Positions 1-10,600 of a stretch of DNA of 64,000 nt are shown piece by piece; position 1 is the stretch's first letter, and every line of letters starts with the position of its first letter. The position numbers and the translations under genes were made by a program. The stretch spans positions 23,696,001 through 23,760,000 of the forward strand of contig NC_088920.1 in NCBI RefSeq assembly GCF_038396675.1, read 5' to 3'. Under the pieces are notes generated by a model. The model was not told the DNA's origin, did not search any database, and saw nothing but the letters and a program-made list of their open reading frames with translations. The DNA comes from Hydra vulgaris (taxonomy: Eukaryota; Cnidaria; Hydrozoa; Anthoathecata; Hydridae).

Positions 1-156
1 GTTTAGAGACAAAGTTCTTCAAGTTTTATTTATCACAAATTTCATTATTTGTACACGAAAATTATTAAATTAATCAAAAGTATTAAAAAAAGTTGATTTC
101 CTTTTGGACAAAACAAGTGCAACTCGACAAAATGTTGACCAAGCTGTATTTCGCTA

Positions 157-1182
157 TCAAAATTTCGTGGCGAATCCGTTGTTGTCGATCACAGCCTTGC
201 ATCTTCGAGGCATAGATTCGATCAGGTGATCAATGAAACTTTATGGAATCGCTGCCTAGGCCTTTTGGATTTGTTCAAACAGTTGATCCTTATTACGAAC
301 ACCTTCACGATTAATTCTGCGGTTGACGATCTCCCACAGGTTCTCGATAGGGTTGAGATCCGGAGATTAAGGCGGCCAATCCATCACCGATAGATTGTTG
401 GCTTGAAACCACTGCTTGACTACTTTTGCAGTGTGTTTCGGATCGTTATCTTGCTGAAAAACCCATTTTATTGGAATATTCCATTCAGCATGAGGTAACA
501 TAACATCTTTCAGGATATTTTTATACATGAAACGGTCCATTATTCCATCGTTTTGATGTATCAGACCTAGACCGTTAGCAGAAAAACACCCCATACCATT
601 ACATTGTCTCCACCATGCTTCACGGTCTTATGGCAGTAACGTAAATCGAGGCGTCTTCCGGCCAGTCGACGTACACGGCAAATGCCATCGCTCCCAATGA
701 TGTTGAACTTCGATTCATCACTGAACAGGACAGTTCGCCATTTCTGCACATTCCAGTCAATATGAGATGTAGCAAACAGGAATCTTTTCTTCTGGTTTTT
801 TAGTGAAATCAGCGGTTTCTTTGCAGGGCGTCGAGAAAACAATCCGGCTTCAACAGCACGTTGTCTGATTGTTCGGTCCAATACAGACAGCTCTAATTGC
901 TTTTGTATCTCGACTGATGATATCCAGGGATCCTTCTTGACGGATCTGACGATCATAGAATCCTCTCTAGAAGTGGTGGAACGCGGTCTTCCACCTTTGT
1001 TATCTGCTGCCAACTTCCCCGTAGAACGATATTTGGAACATAGCCTTGATACGGTCCATTTTTTCCACGCGATGTTTATCACAAATACTTTTTTGTGACA
1101 TTCCACTTACGTAATCGCCAATAATTTTCTTTCTTAGTTCCAATCCAAGACTGTCGAGAGCCATTTTTGCACTTAAAGTCAT
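157..1182 (-). pseudogene. Tc1-family transposase, frameshifted and with in-frame stops
   Basis: Cut-and-paste transposase of the Tc1/mariner superfamily. Three overlapping minus-strand frames carry successive parts: an N-terminal paired-like helix-turn-helix (1182-1085), then a GGRPRSTT hinge motif and the first catalytic Asp in VLFSDESKF (about 712-740), then FQQDNDPKH (about 440-470) and NPIENLW (about 330-350). Counting from the second Asp to the Glu gives 34 intervening residues, so the triad is DD34E. Visible damage includes a frame change near 1085, another near 590, a TAA just before SPDLNP (about 366-370), and further stops near the C-terminus; the natural stop is at 157-159. The start ATG chosen is at 1182; a second Met six codons on (MALDSLG) is equally likely and is typical of the family. 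Confidence 0.9.
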
Positions 1183-1417
1183 AAAAATAATAAAAATAAA
1201 TAATCACGCTTCTCAAGGCTTACCGTGTTACATTTACCTTGTGATGATACAATAATGCTCTGTGGAACACAACGTTGGTTGGATGTGGACTGTATTGATG
1301 TAATGAAACACTTGTTGTATTTCACTTCTTGTATTGATGCTCTTCGATAAAACACTTTGATAAAACTCACTTCGATAAACTGTCTTGATAATACTGACTG
1401 ATTGACTTCCATATACT

Positions 1418-1650
1418 GACTGAATTACATGTCGATTTACATGTCTCTTATATAGTAAAATGAATCTGTGTAAACCTGTTCTGGAAGATTCTAGATGCTT
1501 CTTTTCGATGCTTCTGGAAGCTTCTGGATGCGTCTGGATGCTTCTGAATGTTTCTGGATATTTCTGGATGCTACTGGATGCTTCCAGATGCTTCTTCTGG
1601 AAACTTTTGGAAGCTTCTGCATGCTTCTGGAAACTTCTGGATACTTCCTT
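1418..1650 (-). promoter_or_regulatory. Heat-shock-element array with TATA box and initiator upstream of the transposase
   Basis: Seen directly: alternating TTC/GAA pentamers in correct 2-nt phase. Perfect three-box sites lie at 1479-1491 (TTCtgGAAgaTTC), 1512-1524 (TTCtgGAAgcTTC) and 1625-1637 (TTCtgGAAacTTC, extending imperfectly to 1647); a five-box site with one mismatch lies at 1595-1617. On the minus strand, downstream of the array, is TATATAAG (1454-1447), and about 33 bp further a TCAGTC initiator (1423-1418). The order array, TATA, Inr, leader, ATG (1182) points at the transposase. The HSF site TTCnnGAAnnTTC is established; that the array drives this transposase is inference. Confidence 0.7.
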
Positions 1651-1928
1651 TAATTATTAAAAAACTTTCGTGACGTTGACATGGACCAGACTTAAGAAAA
1701 TGAAACAAACCAAAAAAGTTGCACTTGTTTTGTCTTTTGCAAAATGGCACTTGTCAACGAAATTCTGCCGGTGTGCTGTCACCTGATTGCTCATGTCATG
1801 GCATGCTACGACTCCAGACTCCTGAACTGTTTGTTGTGGTAGTATAGTTCGTTTCGTTTTTAAGACATGTTAAATTAGGAACACTTTTTAGCATTATTCG
1901 ATTTTGGTTGCAAATGTTTTGTCCAATA

Positions 1929-2125
<197 letters not shown>

Positions 2126-2214
2126 GTTTACGTTTACGTAAGTAAACGCAATAAATTGCTTTAATTGCGTTTGAGTTTGCGTGCGAGTTTTTATTTTGGA
2201 ACGCAAACGCAAAA

Positions 2215-2900
2215 AAGCAGTTTTACTTGCGTTCCAATGTATGGTTATAGGCATTAAAAACTGGTGTCACAGAAGAACGAGGTTCCTTCTCGAACACAAG
2301 TTTCAATACCTATAATGAAAAAGTTATTACACAGACAATATCTTTACCTAAAACTAAATAGGTCTTTATAGGTTGCATAGTAAATATTATTGCCCCCTTC
2401 TAAACGTTTTTTTTTTTGAATTTCCTATTTAGCTTCTAAAGGTCATTCCTTTTGAAAAAAAAGACTTTTCAATCCTACCCTATTGATGATATTTGCCTCA
2501 GGATAAACAACAATATGTTATATTAAAGTTGAATGAAGCAAAATAAGTAAATTTAAAAGTTTTTACATCAACATAGTTTCTTAGTTTTTAATAAGATAGC
2601 ATCGGCACATAGCTCCCAAGTGACCTGCGATTCGAGGGTTAGATCTGCAATGACTTTTAAAAACCCGCAGACCCGCAAAGGTATTTAAAAAACCCGCGAA
2701 AAAAAAGCTAAGTAAAAAAATCCACGAGGCATTTAAAAAAAATTAATTAATAATAAATAATAATTCACAGAAAATACAGTTAATTATGGATTTATAAAAT
2801 TAACTATATAATTAAATAATTAATTTATTTGTTATTAATAGTTTTAAAGATAAAAGTTTATTTTGGTTTCGATTGTACTAATTTGAAAATTTATTTTATC
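2215..2900. other. AT-rich intergenic DNA, nothing recognised
   Basis: No coding similarity, RNA gene or clear repeat was recognised here. A short GC-richer patch with repeated acccgc (about 2660-2700) is the only feature. Confidence 0.5.
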
Positions 2901-2901
2901 A

Positions 2902-3828
2902 ATGGCATCGAATGAATCAAAGAAAAGAAAGCTTTCATCTTGTTCTTTTAAACGTGCTTGGAGCACACTATTTTCTTTTATTCAGCCTAAAAAATTGATA
3001 ATGATAATGAATTCAAAGCTAAATGCACAGTAAGTATAAAAATGTAATTTCAATTTTGCTAACGTTTTTTATTGCCAAGTATTATTTTTAATATATAGAA
3101 ATTTCAATATAGACAATGTTATGTTAAAAAAAAAAGTTTTGCTACGATTTTTAATAAATAAAGTTAAGTTTAGATGCTTTTTTACTTATCACAATAAATT
3201 TTTAATAGGAGTTTAATATTAACTTTAGGCTGGTAACAGAATAATTTGATAATTGTTTTTTTATTTCAGATATGTGAATGTTGTTTCAATATTCACCACG
3301 AAGGGCTATTGGATATTACCAGACATATATGTGGTTTTCAGCATAGGAAGGCAGCTAAATATGTTGCATCAGCTAAACAAATCAGTTCTTTTTTTGCAAG
3401 TAGCACAACTGAAGTTAAATCTGTTAAAAATCCAGAAGTTTTATTTACTGGTTTTATTCTAGAACAAAATTTGTCATTTGAGTGCTTATCATATGCAGGT
3501 CCTCATTTTTCAGAAAAATGTTTCCTGACAGTAAAATAGCAACAAAGTATGGGTGTGCAGCAACAAAAACAGCACGTATCATTAATAATCCCATTGCTCC
3601 GTCATTGCATTCTTGTATTGTGGACCTTCTCAAAGCTGAACCATTTAGCCTTTCTGTTGATGGAAGCATTGATACAGGTACTAAAAGCATGTACCCACTT
3701 GTTGTGAAGATTTATAACATTAACAGTGGTGTAATCAGTTCTTAGTTTTGGAATATGGCTCTTTTCAGCGATTGTACAGCTGCAATAATTTTCCAAAAGG
3801 TGTCAGATATCTTTGAAAAAGAAAGCTG
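2902..3828 (+). pseudogene. hAT-type transposase relic (frameshifted)
   Basis: Resembles the N-terminal and central part of hAT-like or ZBED-like transposase proteins found in many animals. An opening exon-like stretch begins at ATG 2902 (basic, MASNESKKRK) and runs to a possible splice donor near 3030. The second block (3246-3539) reads DITRHICGFQHRKA and VLFTGFILEQNLSFE. Near 3490 the frame changes to one reading FRKMFPDSKIATKYGCA and FSLSVDGSIDTGTKSMYP, ending at a stop near 3745; a further in-frame piece after that stop continues to about 3828. Motifs such as MFPDSKIA..YGC.RTK and LS.DGS.DTG are characteristic of this protein group from memory. The catalytic C-terminal half is absent, replaced by a palindrome. 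Could be an old host ZBED-like gene rather than a mobile copy, but the breaks argue it is dead. Confidence 0.65.
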
Positions 3829-3863
3829 AATACTCTCAAAAATGCAACTGGTCCACAATTTAG

Positions 3864-3953
3864 TTTGTAGTTTTAAGTTGCTAAGTTCATCATGGTGTTA
3901 CCGCATAGCAATGCGGTAACACCATGATGAACTTAGCAACTTAAAACTACAAA
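3864..3953. repeat. Perfect palindrome, 43-bp arms, 4-nt loop
   Basis: Left arm 3864-3906, loop agca 3907-3910, right arm 3911-3953 with no mismatches. It directly follows the hAT relic. A perfect fold-back of this size with a four-base loop is most simply a recent inverted duplication, or a sequencing or assembly fold-back artefact. Confidence 0.95.
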
Positions 3954-4580
3954 TCACACAGCTTGTTTTAATTACGTTCCAGAAGAAAAGACTCTTGTCG
4001 CAGCTACAAAAGCTATAGTAGAGTACAATAACAAATAAATTCTTTAAATCTGATGTATATGTACAATTAATTCTTTAAATCTGATTTATAAAAATTTTTG
4101 CCACAAAACGCATGACCCTCTAGTGACTTTTAAAAAGTTGAGAGCTATGCATTGGATCTGTTTAATTTAAGTGATAAATCATTTATATGATATTTTCAGG
4201 TTAAGCTTTCGTCTATTTTTATTTTAAGATGTTTTATAAAGTTTTGAGGAATAAGTTTATTATTATTTATTTTAATCCTATATTTACTGTCTATATTATT
4301 GCACCTTGGTTTAAAAATTATTAGCTTTTATCACTATTAATTTTTGAGATCAAAGTTGACAAATTTGTTAATTTTTTAAATAGATTTGTTAATAGAATGA
4401 AGATTCATATCATCAGCAAAGTGTTGAACTCTGTAAAATTTAATAGCCTATGATGAATCATTTATAAAGATTATAAATAATAGTTGTTACAGTATAGACC
4501 GTTGCGGTACACTAACATTAATATCACAAATATCAGCATTTTTTCAAATTTTTTTTTTCCTCAACATCTTTGCTTCCAAC
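3954..4580. other. AT-rich DNA, no gene recognised
   Basis: Some possible continuation of the hAT relic just after the palindrome (VAATKAIVEYNN-like reading at about 3995-4035). A short repeat, ttaattctttaaatctgat, occurs twice at about 4035-4085. Otherwise unassigned. Confidence 0.4.
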
Positions 4581-4589
4581 AATGCTGCT

Positions 4590-4638
4590 AGCAACCACTA
4601 TTAGAGTTGGAAGTTACTGGAAGAGAAAAGATGAAGTT
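4590..4638. repeat. Left arm of a 49-bp inverted repeat pair (partner 6252-6300)
   Basis: This 49-bp sequence recurs in reverse complement at 6252-6300 with one mismatch, and weaker similarity continues inward for about 40 bp. The pair brackets a decayed LINE and an unidentified ORF, about 1.7 kb in all. It may be the ends of a larger element or an old inverted duplication. Confidence 0.85.
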
Positions 4639-4859
4639 TATAGAACAAGATAACAATTGACTATATGATACAATTTATAGAAGCAAATTCATTTCTATTA
4701 TTGAGAAATAATTTGTACTATAAGTTTGATATTTATGATATTGATATTAATTTTTATAATATCAAATTTTTACAATAATATATAATTTCATACAAAATAT
4801 TATTTTAATGTAAACTTTTAATAATAAAATTTTTAATATTAAATTTTTTGATATATAGT

Positions 4860-5490
4860 CATATTCCACTAATCACATCCTACCTGATATAGCCAACACA
4901 CAGGTTGATACATTGCTTGACATTAGAATCACTCCAGCTTCTGTATCTAAAGTCATTTTCTGCTTAGATTCTTTTGCAGCTTGTGGTTCGTACAACATAG
5001 CTTTTATAGTCTTGTAGAAGTGTTCTCTGGAGCTGTCGTCTATACTTTTAAAACTATTTAACAAGTGCTTATCAGAGTCTTGTTTTCCAGCCTGCTGGAA
5101 AAAGGCATCTGTTATCCTTATTAATTAATTATCCTTTATTTTAATTCTGGAGAGTAACCTGACTCGTCTAACTACCTGTCCCATTAGTCTTCTTCCTATC
5201 TTAAGCAAGTTTTTGAGTCTTTAATTAACAAACACTTATTATCTCATCTTGATTCTTATAACTTACTTTCTGAATATCAATGGATTTCGATCTTCTTGTT
5301 CTATTTGTGCTGATTCATAAATGGTAACAACTGATAGAAGCTCAAATTGTTAAATTTGAGCTTAAAAAGTTTCTGCTACAACATGGGGCTCTCAATGATT
5401 GGTGAACTTTAACACAGATAAAATTCAATTTTTTCAGCTTATCGTTATCACAATAATCTAGATCTTCACAATAATTCTAAGTCTTAGATT
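4860..5490 (+). pseudogene. Decayed non-LTR retrotransposon (LINE) reverse transcriptase fragment
   Basis: Plus-strand translation in shifting frames gives hallmark RT-region phrases of Jockey/CR1-type LINEs: DIRITPASVSKVI (from about 4920), LFNKCLSESCFPACWKKASV (about 5055-5115), PISLLPILSK (about 5180-5210), INKHLLSHLDSYNLLSEYQ (about 5227-5280), and near 5410-5440 a TDKIQFFQL-like piece. Multiple frameshifts and stops, and no palm YADD core, show a truncated dead copy. Minus-strand frames here are shadows. Confidence 0.7.
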
Positions 5491-5788
5491 TATGAAAGGT
5501 AATGTACATGATGAGTCATCTACCCTTACTCGTACTTCCAATTTACTTTTACTTCTAGATTTACTCTTACTTCCAATCTTTCTTGGAAACCATATATATG
5601 GGATTATCTTTTTCCGGATATTTCCTGAAGTCTGGATATTTTTCTCAACTTTCAGTTTTTCGGGATATCCAAAATATTTTCCATACAAGTTTAGGTATAT
5701 ATTTTTGTGATTTATTTGTTTTTTAAGCTTTTCCACTCATCACTCATACAAAAATAAAGAAAAGCATAGAAAAGAAATTGGAAACAAA

Positions 5789-6055
5789 TCAGCTAAAAGA
5801 AAATATTATCCAGATATTTTGTGTAAACAATTTTCTGGATTTTAAAATATGACCTGGATGATCTATGTATATCAAATCAATTGCAAAATTAACATCTGCC
5901 AAGGTTTTATCTCTATAAATCTCAAATCTGTCCCTGTAGGGAATACTGTTGCCATATCTGGAGAAGATCTTTGAATTATGTCCTTTCTCATTTAAACAAG
6001 GTGCAAAAAGGCATTGTAAACATAGTTGAACCTGCTCTTGCATCCAATCCTTCAA
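5789..6055 (-). other. Unidentified 88-codon open frame, repeat-derived?
   Basis: The minus frame contains a varied, non-low-complexity stretch (SRYGNSIPYRDRFEIYRDK, DVNFAIDLIYIDHPGHI) that looks like real protein rather than AT-rich noise. It lies inside the inverted-repeat pair 4590-4638/6252-6300, and translation continues upstream in broken frames toward 6250. I do not recognise the family; a transposon ORF is the likeliest origin. Confidence 0.3.
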
Positions 6056-6310
6056 CTGTAGTCACATTGTTGTGTTGCTTGATTTTTTCTTTTCTATAAA
6101 TACAATAATAAGCGCTGCTCTAAAAAGCTAGCATCTCTTTAGCCATCTACTAAAATTCATTCTTTTGGAGTTCTTTTCCTTCATCTTGTTTTCTTAATTT
6201 ATACAATTAGCAATCTTTCAATTAGTCAGTTAATTGTTGTCTTGTTTCATCAACTACATCTTTTCTCTTCCAGTAACTTCCAACTCTAATAGTGGTTGCT
6301 TGTAACTGAA

Positions 6311-6389
<79 letters not shown>

Positions 6390-6391
6390 AT
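6311..6391. repeat. (TA)n microsatellite
   Basis: Nearly uninterrupted TA repeats, just outside the right arm of the inverted repeat at 6252-6300. Confidence 0.95.
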
Positions 6392-6465
6392 TGTTATGAT
6401 GTTTAATATTTACAATGTTTGATAATTTCGAGAGTAGTAAGTATTAAGTATGTGTATGTATGTAT

Positions 6466-6696
6466 GCGGTAGTAGTGTAGTGGTAAGAGCGCTCGCTTTG
6501 TAAGCGAGATGTTCGGAGTTCGACTCCAATCACGTCCCTGGAAGTAAAGGGTTAAGAGAGGGTCTCCCACCACGTCCCTTGGAGTTAAAGGGTTGAGAGA
6601 GGGTTGCACCACAAATAATAACTAAAAAATACAAAAAAATGAGTAGCCTCCTCGACTGTAGTGGCCCCCCTCGGGCCTTGGGGAGGTGAATAATCT

Positions 6697-6700
<4 letters not shown>
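6466..6700 (+). mobile_element. tRNA-derived SINE
   Basis: The head (6466-6537) is tRNA-like. An A-box-like tagtgtagtggtaagagcg lies at 6473-6491, an anticodon-like hairpin ctcgc-tttgtaa-gcgag follows, and a B-box-like gagttcgactcc lies at 6516-6527. The implied anticodon, TGT, suggests a Thr-like ancestor. The body contains two copies of an agtt/gtaaagggtt(a/g)agagaggg motif and a GC-richer 3' domain (cctcctcgactgtagtggcc...), and runs into a TA repeat. The 3' domain recurs at 18318-18515, which proves an interspersed family. Confidence 0.85.

Positions 6701-6772
<72 letters not shown>
6700..6772. repeat. (TA)n microsatellite at SINE 3' end
   Basis: TA repeats directly abutting the SINE tail, as if the tail seeded the microsatellite. 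Confidence 0.95.
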
Positions 6773-6773
<1 letters not shown>

Positions 6774-7224
6774 TCAATATACCCAAAGCTTGTTAAAAGA
6801 ATAAAAAAAATTTGAATTATATAGTTATAAAGTGTTATTTTTAAATTAATATTTTTAAAGATTTTTTTTTCATATTTTTTTATTTGTTATTGATTACCAA
6901 AAAAATCTTTTATTAAAATTTGTAAAACTTTATTACCTTTGCTATGTGTTTTTATTTTTCTGAATAGAATTAAGTAAAACCTATGGTTATTCAAAATCGT
7001 GTGTTATAAATATATTACATTTATAGCGCAATTCATTTATTTTAACAAATTGAAGTAACTATTCAAAAAATTGATAATCGGGTATTAATAAATCTTATTA
7101 ATGTAGTAAACAAGAAAATTAGATGCACGTCACATGTGACAGCCACACTTGATTTATGGGATGGCGTAAATGCGGGCCATGTATGGTATTTAGAATACTT
7201 AAGTAGTATAAGTACATGTATTTT

Positions 7225-7244
7225 TTATATATATATATATATAT

Positions 7245-7326
<82 letters not shown>

Positions 7327-7350
7327 GTGTATATATATATATATATACAC

Positions 7351-7407
<57 letters not shown>

Positions 7408-7441
7408 ATATATTATATAATACATATATTATATATATATA
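7225..7441. repeat. (TA)n microsatellite with acatgtgt interruptions
   Basis: TA array with periodic acacatgtgtat interruptions (about 7318-7358). It ends about 240 bp upstream of the receptor start codon, so it may lie in or near that gene's promoter. Overlapping Tyr/Ile open frames on both strands are spurious. Confidence 0.95.
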
Positions 7442-7678
7442 TGTATTCAATTCTCCTATTGGAAACTTTATTTATAGAACTTAATAAGTTTAAAAAAAAT
7501 TTAAATAAGTTTTAAAAAGATTTAAGATTTTATGTCAGTTGTGTTATTTTTGTTATGTCTCATTTGTCGATTTTTAAAATTTATTTTTAATGATAAAATA
7601 GTTTTTATATTATAAGTAAATTTTTAAGTTTCGACAAATTTTTAAACAACTTTCAGATTCAAATTTAAAGTTTATAAA

Positions 7679-10600
7679 ATGAAAGCCAATCACCAATTAT
7701 CTTTTCTGTTTTTTTACTCGTTGCTGTATCAGAAAATATGTAAGCAATTTTTTCTTTTCTTCGCTGTTTTTTCGATAAAGTCTAAGCTATATTTGCTGAT
7801 GAAAAAAAAATTGAAGAGTGATAAAGTTTTCTATTTATTGTATTTTTTTAGTATTTGGATTGGAATGTTTTTGTAGTTCTGATTGCCCTGATGGAAGCCC
7901 AAATGAGACTTGTTATACAAGTTATAAGTGTTTTGCAGCAGTTGAATATCTAGAAGGTACACCAACCAAAGTACATCAATATGGTTGCACCCCTCCTAAA
8001 TTTGAAGGTGTTTTTTTAATTTAATAATGGATATTAATCCCTATAATATTAGAGTATGTAGCATTATTTCTTATGTGAAAATACTTGAAGATTTATATTA
8101 TTCCTTATCTTTAAAGCACTACTTTTTAAAAGTAATATATAATAATTTTTAATTTTTTAAAGTTCATAATGCCCTTAGTTTTTATTTGATTTATTTTAAA
8201 TATTTTAAAATACATTTAGGAGGTATTTTTCAATGCCGACAAAAACATATTCAACATGAAGTTCCAATGGTATTTAAATGTTGTGATGATCAGCCGAGAT
8301 GCAATGAGAATTTAATACTGGAGATTCCTATTGAAGAACAACAAAAATATGAAGCAGTTTGTATGTTTTTTTACACTAACTGTTTTTTACTTTTAATTTG
8401 CAAGACAAATTTTTACTCAACAGTGTTAAGGTGACAAAACTATAAAATAAGTGCAACAAATGTTAAAACTTATGGATGATGTTTTGTTTGAAAAGTAAAC
8501 GAAATGCAATAAATTTGCTATTGTTAGAAAGAATTTTTTTATGCCTTGATGTAATAAAATAAATTTAATTCATAAGCAACCTGTAAGTAAGAATTCATAA
8601 GCAACCTGTAAGTAAGAATTGTAACCTGTAAGTAAGAATTGGCTTCTGAAAATAGTCATTATTTTTTGCAAAACATGTCCTCGCACTAAAACTTGGGTCT
8701 TTTTTTTATATTCAAATACAAACCCAGGCGTCTATCAACTAAAGTGTCCATGATAAAGCTTTTTTGATACAAGTTTGAAAAATAATTTTCAATAAAATTC
8801 AAGTTTTAAAATTTAATTTTTTTAAACATAAATTGCCACGGAGACTTAAGTTTCCATAAAACATAAATATTCTGTTTAAATTTATTAAGAAACAAGATTT
8901 ATTTTCACAAATTTTTTTAACTAATATCATTAAATCAATTTTTTAATTATTTAAATAAAAAATTGGTATTAGAATATATAATTTGTTGGTGTTTATTGGT
9001 CCTCAATCAAAACTTATGTGCAAAACTTTCTTTTAAATTCTCAACTTGGTTATAATCTCTTGTATCAAGTGTTAAGATGTTGAAGATGATTATGATGTTG
9101 ATAATGATCATTATCATCATTCTATATAATGATGATGATAAAAAAAGCTTGCACATATTCGAACTTCATCATTTTAATTTGAAATGAGTGATTTCTTTAT
9201 TTTGATAATAAGATATATGTGATAAAATATTCAAGGCTCAACTTTTATGGGTCCATCTGAAAAAATCTTCACTAGATCAGAAAAGTTATCCATAATGATT
9301 TTAGTCATGGGTTTAACATGTCTGGGTTGTATATTGTATATTAAAAAAGCATGAATTTGTTCAGACTCACTTTAACTAAAAAAAAGTCTTTTATTTTTAA
9401 TGTGATTTAGTTAAAAGTTATTCCCAATAGGTTCATCTTTTCTAAACTAGTACAAAACTACATTTGAAAAAGCAATTAACATTATATTGATTGCATCTTT
9501 TCAATTATTTAAAGTATACTCTCTTTTTTAACTATGTTCTTTAAAAGAAATTGTAGACTCTTGGAACCAAATATTTTATCATCTAAGTTAAGAAATTAAA
9601 AATCATGAAATTGCATATATAACTATTTATGCTGAGCACCTTGAACTTCTTCAGAACTGAACTTTTTTTGGAGAAAATATTTGGTTTTAGATTTTAGATA
9701 AATAATGAAATTAAAAGAAATAATGTGGCACTTATATTGCCAGTGACTCAACAAATTGGTGTAGATTTAATTGCCAGAGGTTTAACACTTTTTTGATTCC
9801 TATGGTGATTTTATTTCTGTGACACTATGATCACATACAAGTGACCAACAGTGTCATCAAGTCTGGTCAGGCCCCAAAGATTTTAAAGGGGAGGTATCTG
9901 TTTTTTAGAGAGTAAAGCTTAGAAAAAATATTTTACCAACTAATATCTTTAGACTAAAAAAAAATCCAATTTTGCTGACTCCAGTGTCCAAATATTTGTT
10001 CGCTAAAATCTCAAAGGGGGCATAGGGGGTTATACACCCTCTAAGCCCCCGTTGGGATAGCCCTGAGTCTGGTTGACATGGAAGAATTCTAAAAACCAAT
10101 AGTAGATTGAAAAGAATAGATATCCAGAAGAGCAGTGAGACTATGCGAGTTTAAAAATTATCTATATTAGGGGAGGGGGAAGTGACATGATGATCACCAT
10201 GATCATCTTATGCAAAAATGTAGAATATGTGAAATGTGGTTACATGCTGCCTGGTGTCATGCAATGTCATTACATAATGCCTGGTGTCATTATCACTAGT
10301 ATAACCAAAAGTAATATGAGAGAAAAATCCATAAAAAATTGCTAATAAAGAAAATGAAGTCCATACACGATGCATTCCTTTAATTGCTAAAATGTGATAC
10401 AGAATGCTAAACCACTATACTACTGTATCATTAAATGTTTTGAAAAATGGTATACTGTATTGCTAGTCATAAGATAATAACTAAATAAACTAGTATAAAA
10501 TAACAATATCAAATACCGCCTAATAAACTTAATCATGAAATTAAATACGATATCTATTTCTTAAAGATTAAATATAACAAGTATAATAAAATGCTGACGG

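Larger units (their letters stand above)
107..1734 (-). mobile_element. Degraded Tc1-like (DD34E) DNA transposon
   Basis: The element is bounded by an 18-bp perfect inverted repeat (107-124 gacaaaacaagtgcaact; 1717-1734 its reverse complement) and contains a minus-strand transposase relic (157-1182) and an upstream promoter-like region (1418-1650). Total length, about 1.6 kb, is normal for Tc1 elements. The outer ends may lie a few bases beyond the visible repeat; no clear TA target duplication was fixed. The transposase is broken, so this copy is not autonomous. Confidence 0.85.

Noticed and set aside
1460-1660. Plus-strand 66-codon frame rich in Leu/Trp/Cys
   Set aside because: It is a shadow of the degenerate ~10-bp heat-shock-element repeat, whose period creates a repeating peptide; the DNA-level interpretation is stronger.
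2902-3745. Functional host ZBED-like gene
   Set aside because: Frameshift near 3490, a stop near 3745 and loss of the C-terminal half make an intact gene unlikely, though an unseen splice form cannot be excluded.
4873-5064. 63-codon minus-strand ORF
   Set aside because: Antisense shadow of a plus-strand LINE RT fragment, whose plus-strand translation gives clear family motifs.
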